Assembly (NCBI GenBank): GCA_016929605.1
Contig: JAFGIM010000075.1
Span: forward strand, 1-33,791
Reading direction: 5' to 3'
Length of the DNA stretch: 33,791 bases
From: Spirochaetales bacterium
Lineage (GTDB): Bacteria; Spirochaetota; Spirochaetia; Treponematales; Treponemataceae
This document shows, one piece after another, positions 14,381 through 24,180 of this stretch; position 1 is the first letter of the stretch; each line of letters begins with the position of its first letter. The translations under genes were made by a program, and so were the position numbers. The notes beneath the pieces were generated by a model. That model searched no databases. It saw only the letters and a list, made by a program, of their open reading frames with translations, and was not told the origin of the DNA.

Positions 14381-16537
14381 TTAACTGTATAATATCTTTG
14401 AAATCAGTACAACCACACTCTGGGCAAGCACCACGTACTTGTCCTTTCCCGGAAATCGCTCTTCCCTGCCCGGTTCCAGAATATCTTCCGGACTGTCCCG
14501 GGATGTATCTATCACCCTAAGCCATTCTTTGCCTCCGGGAGGCAGTGGAATAGTTGCCGTTACATCGCGATTCGAAGCATTAAAGAGTAAATAAAAGTCA
14601 TTATCGTCCCGATCTGCCAGTATCTCTGCCTGAGTGCCGATGAGCCGACACGCGACAAAGCGGTCAAGCTTGGACCAGTCCGGGCTTTTTCCCTCGCTGC
14701 TAAACCAGGTAATATCGGGAGCCGAGTGGCTTGTCCGTTCCGCGCCGGTCAGGAATTCGGGACGTAAAAACGCGGGATGAGACAGGCGAAAGCGAATACA
14801 CAGGCGAATAAACCGGAATACATCGGCATGCCGCTCTCGGGCGGACCAGTCCATCCAGGACAGGGGATTATCTTGACAATAGGCGTTGTTATTACCCTCT
14901 TGGGTCCGGCGAATCTCGTCCCCCATCAGTACCATGGGCGTCCCCAACGACAGGAGGAGGGAGGCCATCATATTCTTGATTTGCCGGTTACGAACCGCCT
15001 CGATTGCAGGGTTCTCTGTAGGCCCTTCAAAGCCCCAGTTATAGCTGACATTGTGATCGCTACCGTCGCGGTTTTCTTCGCCGTTTTCGTCGTTATGTTT
15101 GCCGTTGTACGAAACAAGGTCATTAAGGGTAAATCCGTCGTGACTGGTAATATAATTGATAGAATGAAAGGGTTTCCGCCCATCTCGTAAATACAGATCA
15201 GAGGACCCCGTTAACCGGGTGGCAAAGTTGTGAACTGTCCCGGAATCTCCCCGCCAAAACGAGCGCACGTCATCGCGGAACCGGTCGTTCCACTCAGCCC
15301 AGCGGCCTCCCGGAAACCAACCAACTTGATAGGCACCGCCCGCATCCCATGCCTCGGCAATAATCTTGGTATGACTTAATACCGGGTCCTCGGCAATTCG
15401 TTCAAGCATGGGGGGATTTTCCAGGATACGCCCTTTTTGATCGCGGCCCAGAATAGAACCAAGATCAAAACGAAATCCATCAACGTGCATCTCGGTAACC
15501 CAATACCGCAAACAATCGAGGATAAAGGTACGAACCACCGGATGATTGCAATTGACTGTATTGCCGCATCCGGAATAATTGCGATAGTACCGCTTGTTGT
15601 CTTCAAGCATGTAATAAATAGGATTATCAAAGCCCCGGAAACACATTGTTGGCCCGCGTTCATTGCCTTCGGCAGTGTGGTTAAAAACAATATCCAATAT
15701 TACTTCAATACCCGAGCGATGCAGAGCCTTTACCATCTCCTTAAATTCACGGACCGCAGCGCCAGGAGTCCCGTCGGAGGCATAGCCAGCCTTGGGGGCA
15801 AAAAAGGATATAGTGCTGTAGCCCCAGTAATTGGACAGTCGCTCTCCGGTTCTGGGGTTTACCCGGGGAATCTCATGCTCGTCGAATTCCTGAATCGGTA
15901 ACAGTTCAAGGCTGGTAATCCCCAGTTCCTTCAGGTACGGAATTGCCTCAATAACTCCCAGATAGGTACCACTATGACCAAGGGATGATGATTCATGGCG
16001 GGTAAGTCCCTTAACATGCGCCTCGTAAATAATACTATGCCGCAGGGGATAATTAAGCGGACGATCACCTTCCCAATCAAAGGCATCATCGTCGACAGTC
16101 ACGCATTTTGGAAAACCTTCAGCTGAACAGGTGCTGGAATAGGCCAAGTCTGCGTCCATATGGGGCGGCCGCTTGGAGGCCTTATCAAGGCCCTTAAAAA
16201 TTGATTCTCCCGTGAGTGCCTTTGCATAGGGATCAACAAGATATTTGTGCACATTAAAGCGAAGGCCTTCCTGAGGCCGAAAGGGTCCGTCCACCCTATA
16301 CAGATACAGGGCTCCCGGCCGTAAGCCCCGAGCAAGAACATGCCACACGTCTCCGGTACGATTGTGATTGCGATTAAGGGTATAACTTACCGCCGGCTCC
16401 GCGTCGGAAGCGGAGCGAAAAATTTCAAGGATGACGGACGAGGCATGGCGAGAAAAGACGCTGAAATTTACCCCGTCAGAGGTAACAGTCGCGCCCAGCG
16501 GAAGGGGTTTTCCCGGTAAAAAGGTCACATTTTCCAT
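14381..16537 (-). CDS. glgX: Glycogen debranching enzyme (isoamylase type, GlgX)
   Basis: Hydrolyses alpha-1,6 branches left after phosphorylase action. The 718 residues have a CBM48-like N-terminal domain (about 8-110), a GH13 barrel and a C-terminal beta domain. Catalytic motifs are VDGFRFDLGS (nucleophile Asp), IIAEAWDAGG (acid Glu) and INYITSHDGFTLNDLVSYN (third Asp), with the upstream DIVFNHTAEG. Length and motif order match GlgX/TreX. The ATG at 16537 lacks a ribosome site; a TATACT -10 (16555-16550) ends only 12 bases before it, implying a very short leader. The gene is divergent from the signalling ATPase gene and precedes glgP. Confidence 0.94.
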   Translation of the reverse strand: MENVTFLPGKPLPLGATVTSDGVNFSVFSRHASSVILEIFRSASDAEPAVSYTLNRNHNRTGDVWHVLARGLRPGALYLYRVDGPFRPQEGLRFNVHKYLVDPYAKALTGESIFKGLDKASKRPPHMDADLAYSSTCSAEGFPKCVTVDDDAFDWEGDRPLNYPLRHSIIYEAHVKGLTRHESSSLGHSGTYLGVIEAIPYLKELGITSLELLPIQEFDEHEIPRVNPRTGERLSNYWGYSTISFFAPKAGYASDGTPGAAVREFKEMVKALHRSGIEVILDIVFNHTAEGNERGPTMCFRGFDNPIYYMLEDNKRYYRNYSGCGNTVNCNHPVVRTFILDCLRYWVTEMHVDGFRFDLGSILGRDQKGRILENPPMLERIAEDPVLSHTKIIAEAWDAGGAYQVGWFPGGRWAEWNDRFRDDVRSFWRGDSGTVHNFATRLTGSSDLYLRDGRKPFHSINYITSHDGFTLNDLVSYNGKHNDENGEENRDGSDHNVSYNWGFEGPTENPAIEAVRNRQIKNMMASLLLSLGTPMVLMGDEIRRTQEGNNNAYCQDNPLSWMDWSARERHADVFRFIRLCIRFRLSHPAFLRPEFLTGAERTSHSAPDITWFSSEGKSPDWSKLDRFVACRLIGTQAEILADRDDNDFYLLFNASNRDVTATIPLPPGGKEWLRVIDTSRDSPEDILEPGREERFPGKDKYVVLAQSVVVLISKILYS

Positions 16538-16573
16538 ACAGATTCCGAAAGTATAGTCCGTTGGGGGATTTTA

Positions 16574-16582
16574 TGCTAGAAT
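16574..16582 (+). promoter_or_regulatory. Extended -10 promoter of the signalling ATPase-addBA operon
   Basis: TGC followed by TAGAAT (16577-16582) makes an extended -10, which can act without a good -35. A ribosome site GGATGGAG lies at 16588-16594, six bases before the ATG at 16600. Confidence 0.45.
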
Positions 16583-16599
16583 AACAGGATGGAGCGCGT

Positions 16600-17928
16600 A
16601 TGAAAAGTATCCCCATCGTCAGCAAGAAAAAAACAACCGTAGTAGCCTTCCGGGATGCCTGTATCAGATCAGACGGGGATTTTATTCCCATCATCTTGAG
16701 CAAAGAAGAAGAAGCTATCTCCTATTTTAACTACGAATTACCCGAAATAAAGATTATTGATTTTGGGGACGAAAGCATCAACGCACCAAATATCATGAAG
16801 GTAATTCACGAGGACCCCTGGCTCCTTTTTGGCGGTATAATCGCGGTGGTGAGCAATCACCAACAAAAAACTGAACTGGAAAAACAGCGGGACCCCAACA
16901 TTCTTCTGGTGTTACGCAGACCCGATTTTGAAGCTAACGCCGACCGCATCCTCAAGATTCTGACCCAAAACAAGCAGTTTCTCTTTAACCGCGGAATGCA
17001 GCAACAGATGAATACCAACGAAACAGGATCGTTTACCAGCGATAACGACCCCATGGATATCCTTTTTTACTGCAATCTTATTACCAGTTACCTATACAAT
17101 ACAAACCGCATCGACGATGAAGGGCGCTCCGGGGTTCAGGGAGCCCTTATGGAGCTTTTGCTCAACGCCGTTGAACACGGAAACTGCAAGATAAGCTACG
17201 ACGAAAAAACCGAATGGCTTGCCGCAGGCAAAAACATGCTTGACTTGATCTCGGCAAAAAGCAAGGAACCGGACGCCATCAACAAAAAGGTATATATCGC
17301 CTACGACATATCCAACATGAGAACCCGCATCTCCGTTCGGGACGACGGCGAGGGCTTTGATTGGAGAAAACGGCTTGAGGGTGAATTAACCGCCGGACTT
17401 CATGGTATGGGGATTAAGCTTGCCGAATCCTTTGTCTCCTCTGTTTCATACAATGCCAAGGGAACCGAGGCATCCTTCGAGATAGCAAATATCCGGGACT
17501 CAACCAACCTGATTCCGGTAATCATGCAGGAGCAACAGGTTCTTACCTTTGAGGATAGACAAATCGTCTGTCGCGAAGAAGAAGACTCCAACGATCTTTT
17601 TTACATTCGCTCCGGCAAGTACGCCGTGTACGTGCAACGGAAGCTGGTCTCTGTCTTGACGCCCAACGATATGTTTATTGGAGAGATGTCCTTCCTGCTT
17701 AACGACAGGCGATCGGCAACCATCATGGCGGTAGGAAGCGGCTCCCTGGTAAAAATTCCCAAGATGGAATTTATCTCCTTGATGCGCCAACATCCTCATT
17801 ACGGCATTTTTCTATCCCGACTTCTTGCCCAACGACTCCATAGACAATCAACGCAAACCGTTCAAATACGCAATGAATTAGCAAAGGTTAAACAAGAACT
17901 TGATGCTATGAAGGCTAACGGGATTTAG
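16600..17928 (+). CDS. Receiver-like / HATPase / cyclic-nucleotide-binding signalling protein
   Basis: 442-residue cytoplasmic protein with three recognisable parts. Residues about 10-125 resemble a response-regulator receiver, with an acidic residue in IKIIDFGD (D54) at the phosphoacceptor position but no clear conserved lysine. Residues about 175-300 are a serine-kinase-like HATPase of the RsbW type: N-box ELLLNAVEHGN (185-195), G1 box DDGEGFD (248-254) and G2 box GLHGMGIKL (266-274). Residues about 312-412 are a cAMP-receptor-type binding fold with GEMSF (361-365) and RRSAT (370-374). A short coiled coil ends the chain. A role in phosphorylating an anti-sigma antagonist or in another switch under nucleotide control is inference. 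It starts an operon with addB six bases downstream. Confidence 0.82.
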   Translation: MKSIPIVSKKKTTVVAFRDACIRSDGDFIPIILSKEEEAISYFNYELPEIKIIDFGDESINAPNIMKVIHEDPWLLFGGIIAVVSNHQQKTELEKQRDPNILLVLRRPDFEANADRILKILTQNKQFLFNRGMQQQMNTNETGSFTSDNDPMDILFYCNLITSYLYNTNRIDDEGRSGVQGALMELLLNAVEHGNCKISYDEKTEWLAAGKNMLDLISAKSKEPDAINKKVYIAYDISNMRTRISVRDDGEGFDWRKRLEGELTAGLHGMGIKLAESFVSSVSYNAKGTEASFEIANIRDSTNLIPVIMQEQQVLTFEDRQIVCREEEDSNDLFYIRSGKYAVYVQRKLVSVLTPNDMFIGEMSFLLNDRRSATIMAVGSGSLVKIPKMEFISLMRQHPHYGIFLSRLLAQRLHRQSTQTVQIRNELAKVKQELDAMKANGI

Positions 17929-17934
17929 CCCACG

Positions 17935-20682
17935 ATGAATCCCCTGCGTTCAATCATCCAAAACTACGGCGCCGATCCGGTATCGGCTTTTGTTTTTCCC
18001 TCGGAAATCGCGGCAAGCCTTTGGATGGAAGAAGCCCTTTCCTTTTTGGATGCGGGAACAATTGACGCACGCAGATTTATCGCCTGGGACCGGTTTAAGG
18101 AAGATGCCGCGGCGGCGAGTCTACCCGGAAAACAGGCGGTGTCGGGACCGATCCGAAGGCTCTATGCTCTTAACCTGGTACGAAGAAATGCAGACGCCCC
18201 AACACCCTTTTTTACCACGATCATTCCGTCTGACTATGCCGAATCGGGAGAGGTCTTTTCCTCATGGATCGCCAGCATACTCCCATCACTTGCTTGCTGG
18301 GAGCGGAGAATTGGCGCAAGGTCCTTACAAAGCGATGCTATGGATAGCGAAGCCGCCGACCTCGCGTTTCTTAAAAAGGATTACGAAAACTTCCTGGATT
18401 CCCTGTCTCTTTTTGAACCCTCCTGGCAAGAGCCCGCCTTCTCCGGAAAACACTGGCACTACCACATCCTGTATCCCGAGGTAATCGAAGACTGGCATGA
18501 ATATGAGCGGGTTATCATTGCAAACCCTGCAATTACCGTTCACCACATTAACGATCACTCATCCTCACCGACAAACGAAGCTATTCCCAATGAGGTATTT
18601 CAAACAGTCCGGGAAGAGATGGCGACTGTGGCGCTCAGAATAGAAGCTCTGTTAAGAGCGGGCGTTACCAGCGACCGTATCGCAGTAAGCGTTCCAGATA
18701 TCGAGGAAGAGAGAGCATACCTTATGCGCGAACTGACCCTGCGGGGAATACCGGCAGACCTCCGTTCGGGCGAACCGCTTGGCAGCCTTCCGGCTGGGCG
18801 CCTTTTTACACTAATCCAGGGATGCGTTAACTCTAACTTTGCCTTTGCAGACCTTAAGGCTCTCTTGCTCGACCGGCTTATTCCCTGGAAAGACCGCCGT
18901 ATGGCCGAAGCCCTTATCGCCTTTGGAATAGAAAATCATTGCGTAAGCTCATGGAAAGAGAACGGCAAACCGGTGGACATCTGGAGCGAAGCCTTCGCCC
19001 ATCCGGCTCGTAATCTCTTGCCGCATCCCGATCTGCCCATCTGGTTCAGGGAATTACGAAACAGCTTGCAAGGACTACTGCGCAGCGAGGATTTTTCTAC
19101 ACTCCGCAAACGGTATTTTGCCTTTCGCGAACGGTTTTTGGACATGGAACAACTTGAGGAAGAGGACGACGCAGTTTTTGCCCGGTGCGTAGAAGAGCTC
19201 AAGGGCCTTATCCAACTTACCGACCGCTACCCCTGCCTCATGCCGCACAATCCCTGGTCCTTTTTTATCAGTACGCTTGCTTCAGCACGATACGTACCGC
19301 AGCGAAGTTCCGGCGGAGTAAGCGTTTTTCCCTGGCGAGTCGCTGCGGGAACTCCCTTTGACTATCACTTTGTTCTGGACGCCAGTCAGGATCGCGCAAC
19401 AGTCCTCTACCGGGAACTTGGCTTTTTGGCTCAGGACACTCGAGCCAGATGCGGCTTGCGGGACAGTGATGCGTCCCTGGATTTTTTTACCCTGTATCAT
19501 CTCTGTGGTGCCCGTTTTTCCGTTTCACGCCAGGCAATCGCCGGATACTCAACACCTCACGGGCACCTAATGGAAAAAAAACCGGAAACTCTTTCTCTAA
19601 GCGACCCTCTTGCCGCGGAAAAGGCTTTTTGTTTTGGACAAGGACCACTTCCCGATCGCCTGTATCATTCACAGGTTTCCGGCAGAAACGCTTTTATGGA
19701 ACGTCGCGTTTCTTCCCGTTTCTCTTATCTTTCCTCGCCGTTTGGTCAGTCAGTTCCTGCACTGACTTCACGAATCACTTTAAAACACATCCAGGATGGA
19801 CTTGTTAAGATAAGCCAGAGCGACTTGGCGTCCTTTGCACCCTGCAATGCCCGATGGTTTCTTAAACACCTTCTTGGTCTTAAACAGCAGGAGCGGGATG
19901 CAACCTTACCCAACGAACGCAATCTTGGCCTCTTGTATCATCAGGTTCTTTGCGCGGTGTACACACGGATCAAGAAAGAAGACACACAATTCAATCCCGA
20001 ACATCTTCCCGAATACCTGGAATGGGCACGTGCCGAGGCAAGGGGTGCAACTTCTCAACACGCGGATTTTAAGGGCCCCCTGGCCGAACCGCTCATTGGA
20101 ATTCTGGCCAACAATGTTGTAGAGGGCGTAAGCAAGATAATCCAAAAAGATGCCGAAGAACTCCCCTTCTATGAACCATGGGCCCTGGAACAAAAATATA
20201 CGGTAGCTACCGACACCCTCTTGTTTCAGGGATTAGTTGACCGCATTTCCCGTAATAGCGCAGAAGAGACCTTTGTTATCATTGACTATAAAACCAAAAA
20301 GAAACACGGGGTTGCAGCATACACCCCCACACGGGATAGCGACGGACGTCCGCGAATGGACGACTATCAAATCCCCATGTACCTTTTTTTAGCGGAACAA
20401 AACTTGCTCAAGCAGCAGATAGACGACGCATGGTTTGCCGATATTACCGAAGGAAAATTCCACCGCATCGTAAGTGCACAAGGCACCGGAAGGGCAAAAC
20501 CAATTGAGAGACGCCATTTTACACCGGCAATGGAAGCCCTTGGCCAGATGTCAGCGCTGTTTAACCAGGCCGTTCGCGAAGCAAACTTTACCAAACCGCA
20601 AGACCTGAGCCGCGAAGATTGCGCTACCTGCGACTTTACCGAAGTTTGCCGCCGAATCTACACGGTTGGAGGCTGTGAATGA
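17935..20682 (+). CDS. addB: AddB-like nuclease subunit of the AddAB recombination enzyme
   Basis: Partner of AddA in processing double-strand breaks to 3' tails for RecA. The 915 residues are shorter than Bacillus AddB (about 1160). I see no Walker A motif in the N-terminal region, so its helicase-like part is probably inactive or structural. The C-terminal RecB-type nuclease has GLVDRI (D769) and IIDYKTKKK (D784, K786), the PD-(D/E)XK core. Four cysteines, C637 and C896/C899/C905 (CATCDFTEVC), match the iron-sulfur staple of AddB. The start has no strong ribosome site and is six bases after the preceding stop, so coupling is likely. It overlaps addA by four bases. Confidence 0.85.
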   Translation: MNPLRSIIQNYGADPVSAFVFPSEIAASLWMEEALSFLDAGTIDARRFIAWDRFKEDAAAASLPGKQAVSGPIRRLYALNLVRRNADAPTPFFTTIIPSDYAESGEVFSSWIASILPSLACWERRIGARSLQSDAMDSEAADLAFLKKDYENFLDSLSLFEPSWQEPAFSGKHWHYHILYPEVIEDWHEYERVIIANPAITVHHINDHSSSPTNEAIPNEVFQTVREEMATVALRIEALLRAGVTSDRIAVSVPDIEEERAYLMRELTLRGIPADLRSGEPLGSLPAGRLFTLIQGCVNSNFAFADLKALLLDRLIPWKDRRMAEALIAFGIENHCVSSWKENGKPVDIWSEAFAHPARNLLPHPDLPIWFRELRNSLQGLLRSEDFSTLRKRYFAFRERFLDMEQLEEEDDAVFARCVEELKGLIQLTDRYPCLMPHNPWSFFISTLASARYVPQRSSGGVSVFPWRVAAGTPFDYHFVLDASQDRATVLYRELGFLAQDTRARCGLRDSDASLDFFTLYHLCGARFSVSRQAIAGYSTPHGHLMEKKPETLSLSDPLAAEKAFCFGQGPLPDRLYHSQVSGRNAFMERRVSSRFSYLSSPFGQSVPALTSRITLKHIQDGLVKISQSDLASFAPCNARWFLKHLLGLKQQERDATLPNERNLGLLYHQVLCAVYTRIKKEDTQFNPEHLPEYLEWARAEARGATSQHADFKGPLAEPLIGILANNVVEGVSKIIQKDAEELPFYEPWALEQKYTVATDTLLFQGLVDRISRNSAEETFVIIDYKTKKKHGVAAYTPTRDSDGRPRMDDYQIPMYLFLAEQNLLKQQIDDAWFADITEGKFHRIVSAQGTGRAKPIERRHFTPAMEALGQMSALFNQAVREANFTKPQDLSREDCATCDFTEVCRRIYTVGGCE

Positions 20683-23600
20683 AATCCATCAAAGACCTCC
20701 TGGCAGAACTTGATTCTTCCCAACGCGACGCCGCCACAATGACGCGAAACGCGGTAATCGCCGCTGGGGCAGGCTCAGGCAAAACACGCGTACTCGCCGC
20801 CAGATACGCCTATCTGGTTGTGGAAAAAGGCATCCCGGTACACGAAATTCTTACCCTTACCTTTACCAAAAAAGCCGCTTCGGAAATGTATGCACGCATA
20901 CATCAATATCTAAGTCACATCGATGACGAAAGAGCTACAGCAGCAGTTACCTCATTTCATACTGCACGAATCGAAACCATCGATGCCTTTTGCAACGCCA
21001 TCGCGCGCAGCGCATGTCGTCTTTGGGGCTTTTCGCCAGATTTTACTATCGACAACGATCGAGCCCGCGACATAGCCCAGTCCATAGCCCTGCCTTTTTT
21101 TATTGAACGTAGAAGCAAAATAGCCATTCCTGCCCTGATGATTCGTACCAGGCTTGAAGATATTCCGGTTAACTTCTTTGCGAACACCCTGATTAACTAT
21201 TGCCCGGTAACGGGAGAGACAGATTTTGCCCAAACCTATTCCATTCAGGAAACGGAAATGTACACACGGGCAAAGCTCACCCTTACCCGTCTTAACGGGC
21301 AAGTAGCATCTCTTGTGGAGATTGTACGACAGAGCCCGCTTAAGATGAAAACGATCGAGGACTTCAAGAAAAAAGTCGAAACCTTACCCAATGAACCTCT
21401 TTCAAGTCGAGACGAAGATCTTGTAGAGACACTTTCTTTCTACGAAAACCTCTGTGCTCTAAGCATTCGAGGAAACTCAAAAGAAGAAGACTTTTTACGC
21501 CTTAAAGATGTTTTTAACTCCATCAAGAAAGAGCTCTTTCCCGAAATAACCGCTATCGCAGGTTTTATCCTGAATCGCGGAGCTATAGCCGACGCCTTTG
21601 CCCTCCTTGACGAGTTTGCCCTTCTGTTTAATCGTCGCAAACGGGAAGAAGGAGTGCTTACCTTTACCGACGTGGCCCATCTTGCCCGCGATGCCCTTAT
21701 TCGCGACCGGCAATTGCGACAGTCATATAAAAGTGAATTTTCCGCGATAATGATCGACGAATTTCAGGACGACAACGCCCTGCAAAAGGACCTTCTGTTT
21801 TTATTGGCGGAAAAATCGGACATCCAGAGCCCTGGCGTACCACAAGCGCATCAGCTGTGCCCTGATAAACTCTTTTTTGTCGGAGACGAAAAACAGTCTA
21901 TCTACCGCTTCCGCGGTGCGGATGTGTCCGTGTTTCGCGCTCTTGCTGATGAACTTGCAGCTAGCGATATGCCGTCTCTTAACACCAACTACCGAAGCGA
22001 AACCAATCTGCTAGAAGCCTTTAACGCTATCTTCCCCGAGGTATTTTTATCCGAGTCCAATCTACCCCGATACGAAGCTTCCTTTACGCCGATATCTACC
22101 AGCCGACGAAGTGATGGAGTTGACCCATCCATTGAGTTCCTGTGCCTGGATACAGACCGTTTCGACAAGAACAACCGGAGCATCCTTTCTCCCCAGCAAA
22201 CGGAAGCACTTGCAGTAGCGGAAGAAATCGCAGAGCTTATCAAAAAAGGCTTCCCCGTGCGAGACGGGAAGGGCTCCACTCGGCCCATTTGCGCAAACGA
22301 CATTGCAATCCTGTTTCGCTCTGGCACCCATCAACACCTGTACGAGCAGTACCTCCGCGAATTGGGCATACCCTATCAAACCGAAAGCTTACGAGGTCTG
22401 TTTAATGACGCGCCGGTTAATGATCTATACGCCCTGCTTCGCCTGGCCGTCTTCCCCGCGGACCTGCGAGCCTATGCCATACTCCTTAGGTCCCCGCTGG
22501 TTGGCGTAAGCGACCTCGCATTTGCGCACGCCCTTGTTAACGCCAACACCAAGTTTCAAGCCTCCGGTAATCCGGAGCTCTTTGATCCGTCACTAGCCGA
22601 TGCCATGGACGAACAGGACCGCCGGCTTTTTCTTTTAGGCCGACAACTATGGCTTTCCGTGCAAAAAGACGCAGACCGTGTGCCTTCCGCGGATCTTGTC
22701 AGCCGCATATGGTGGAACTTGGGGTATCGTTATTCCCTTCTGCTCCACAGTGGCCTTGACCAATATGCGGAGCTTCATGATTACTTCTTTGAGCTTGCCC
22801 GACAAGCCGATCGAAAGGGCGAAACCCTCGCCGTATTTCTGGACCGTATCGCGGATATCAGAGACAATGGGGACAAGATCGAAGGAATACAAGTGCCCGT
22901 TGAACGCACTGGCGGGGTAAGCATCATGACTATTCACAAGAGCAAGGGGTTGGAGTTCCCGGTAGTATTTCTCGTCGATTGCGCAAATGCCGGAAAAAAC
23001 AAGGGCAACGACCAAAGCGTGTACATGAGCGACCGCTGGGGGATTACCATTAACATTGGACTCAAGGGCAAGGGAAAGGCCGTCTCGGACAATCCTTTTT
23101 TCCTTGAAGGCAAAGAAGAAGAGCGCAAAAAAAATCTTGCCGAACTGCGCCGCCTGCTCTATGTTGCAATGACCCGTGCGGAACTAAGACTGTATATCTC
23201 GGCCCAATGTTCATGTAAACGGGATCCGATACCCGAAACAGAAGCGACCACAGATGAACTTCGCCACATCATGACGATGATCCATCAAGAATCCCTGGAT
23301 AAAATAAGCTGTTCCTTTCTCTCATTACTATCTTTGCCCCTTTCAACCCAGGTGTTACCCCAAATCAGGATGAGGGAAGTGCTTCCCGCACCAAGAGACT
23401 ACGCTCGCCAACGAAACAGGGATGCCTCGCAAGCAGCAACAAGTTTTCCAGAACAAGCGTTTATCTCGCTTGCTACACTGCCCGCAACAGAATATCCCCG
23501 CCCTCCCAAACGGCGGTTTACTGCGACAGGACTTCCACAGAGCGTAGAAACAGAGGCACAAAAATTTTCCGCGTTTCAACATGAACAGGAATCGGATACT

Positions 23601-24062
23601 GAAAGCGATGAACTTTCCAGGGCGCTGGAGGCAGAGGGGCTCAACAGTGCGGAATTTGGAACCCTTGCCCACAAATCAATCGAAGCCTATCTTACCAACA
23701 CCCCGTTTACCGGACCGCAAGGCCTTGTATCAATACTACACGCGATGACTCAGCGTTTTATCGACTCACACCTGGGACAGCTTGCAAGTGACAGTGAATG
23801 GAGAGAAAGTGAGTTTGCGTTTATCACCCGTATGCGCGATGGAGAGCGGGATATCGCAGTAACCGGCCAAATTGACCTGATCTTTGATGCAGGGGATGCG
23901 GTATATCTGGTAGATTACAAGACTGATCGGATAGAAAATCCTGCGATTCACGAGCGACAACTTTCCGTGTATCGAAAGGCTGCCGCTGACCTGTGGCACA
24001 AACCGGTAGAAAGTTGGCTTTTTTACCTGCGAACCGGGAACGCTATCCGCCTTGGCGGGTAA
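20679..24062 (+). CDS. addA: AddA/RecB-like UvrD-family helicase-nuclease
   Basis: ATP-driven helicase and nuclease that unwinds and trims broken DNA ends. The 1127 residues hold the superfamily 1 motifs in order: Q-motif LDSSQRDAA (11-19), Walker A GAGSGKT (30-36), LTLTFTKKAASEM, Walker B IMIDEFQDDN, VGDEKQSIYRFRGADVSVF, MTIHKSKGLEFPVVFL and RLLYVAMTRAE. The C-terminal nuclease has GQIDLIF (D1066) and VDYKTD (D1079, K1081). The start ATG overlaps the addB stop as ATGA and has GGAGG six bases upstream. Together with addB this is the only double-strand break resection system in the window. Confidence 0.94.
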   Translation: MKSIKDLLAELDSSQRDAATMTRNAVIAAGAGSGKTRVLAARYAYLVVEKGIPVHEILTLTFTKKAASEMYARIHQYLSHIDDERATAAVTSFHTARIETIDAFCNAIARSACRLWGFSPDFTIDNDRARDIAQSIALPFFIERRSKIAIPALMIRTRLEDIPVNFFANTLINYCPVTGETDFAQTYSIQETEMYTRAKLTLTRLNGQVASLVEIVRQSPLKMKTIEDFKKKVETLPNEPLSSRDEDLVETLSFYENLCALSIRGNSKEEDFLRLKDVFNSIKKELFPEITAIAGFILNRGAIADAFALLDEFALLFNRRKREEGVLTFTDVAHLARDALIRDRQLRQSYKSEFSAIMIDEFQDDNALQKDLLFLLAEKSDIQSPGVPQAHQLCPDKLFFVGDEKQSIYRFRGADVSVFRALADELAASDMPSLNTNYRSETNLLEAFNAIFPEVFLSESNLPRYEASFTPISTSRRSDGVDPSIEFLCLDTDRFDKNNRSILSPQQTEALAVAEEIAELIKKGFPVRDGKGSTRPICANDIAILFRSGTHQHLYEQYLRELGIPYQTESLRGLFNDAPVNDLYALLRLAVFPADLRAYAILLRSPLVGVSDLAFAHALVNANTKFQASGNPELFDPSLADAMDEQDRRLFLLGRQLWLSVQKDADRVPSADLVSRIWWNLGYRYSLLLHSGLDQYAELHDYFFELARQADRKGETLAVFLDRIADIRDNGDKIEGIQVPVERTGGVSIMTIHKSKGLEFPVVFLVDCANAGKNKGNDQSVYMSDRWGITINIGLKGKGKAVSDNPFFLEGKEEERKKNLAELRRLLYVAMTRAELRLYISAQCSCKRDPIPETEATTDELRHIMTMIHQESLDKISCSFLSLLSLPLSTQVLPQIRMREVLPAPRDYARQRNRDASQAATSFPEQAFISLATLPATEYPRPPKRRFTATGLPQSVETEAQKFSAFQHEQESDTESDELSRALEAEGLNSAEFGTLAHKSIEAYLTNTPFTGPQGLVSILHAMTQRFIDSHLGQLASDSEWRESEFAFITRMRDGERDIAVTGQIDLIFDAGDAVYLVDYKTDRIENPAIHERQLSVYRKAAADLWHKPVESWLFYLRTGNAIRLGG

Positions 24063-24139
24063 AGTTTTATTTATACAATGCCGATACTGTTGAAGACGTT
24101 TGACCTCCTTCCTGTTTTTATGGAAATACTTGGCAAACG

Positions 24140-24148
24140 TGATATACT
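24140..24148 (+). promoter_or_regulatory. Extended -10 promoter of the deaminase gene
   Basis: TGA directly followed by TATACT (24143-24148) forms an extended -10; no good -35 is present. It lies in the 118-base gap after addA, in which I found no terminator. Confidence 0.5.
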
Positions 24149-24180
24149 CGAAAAAAAGGTTCGGGCCAGAAGGAATATTC

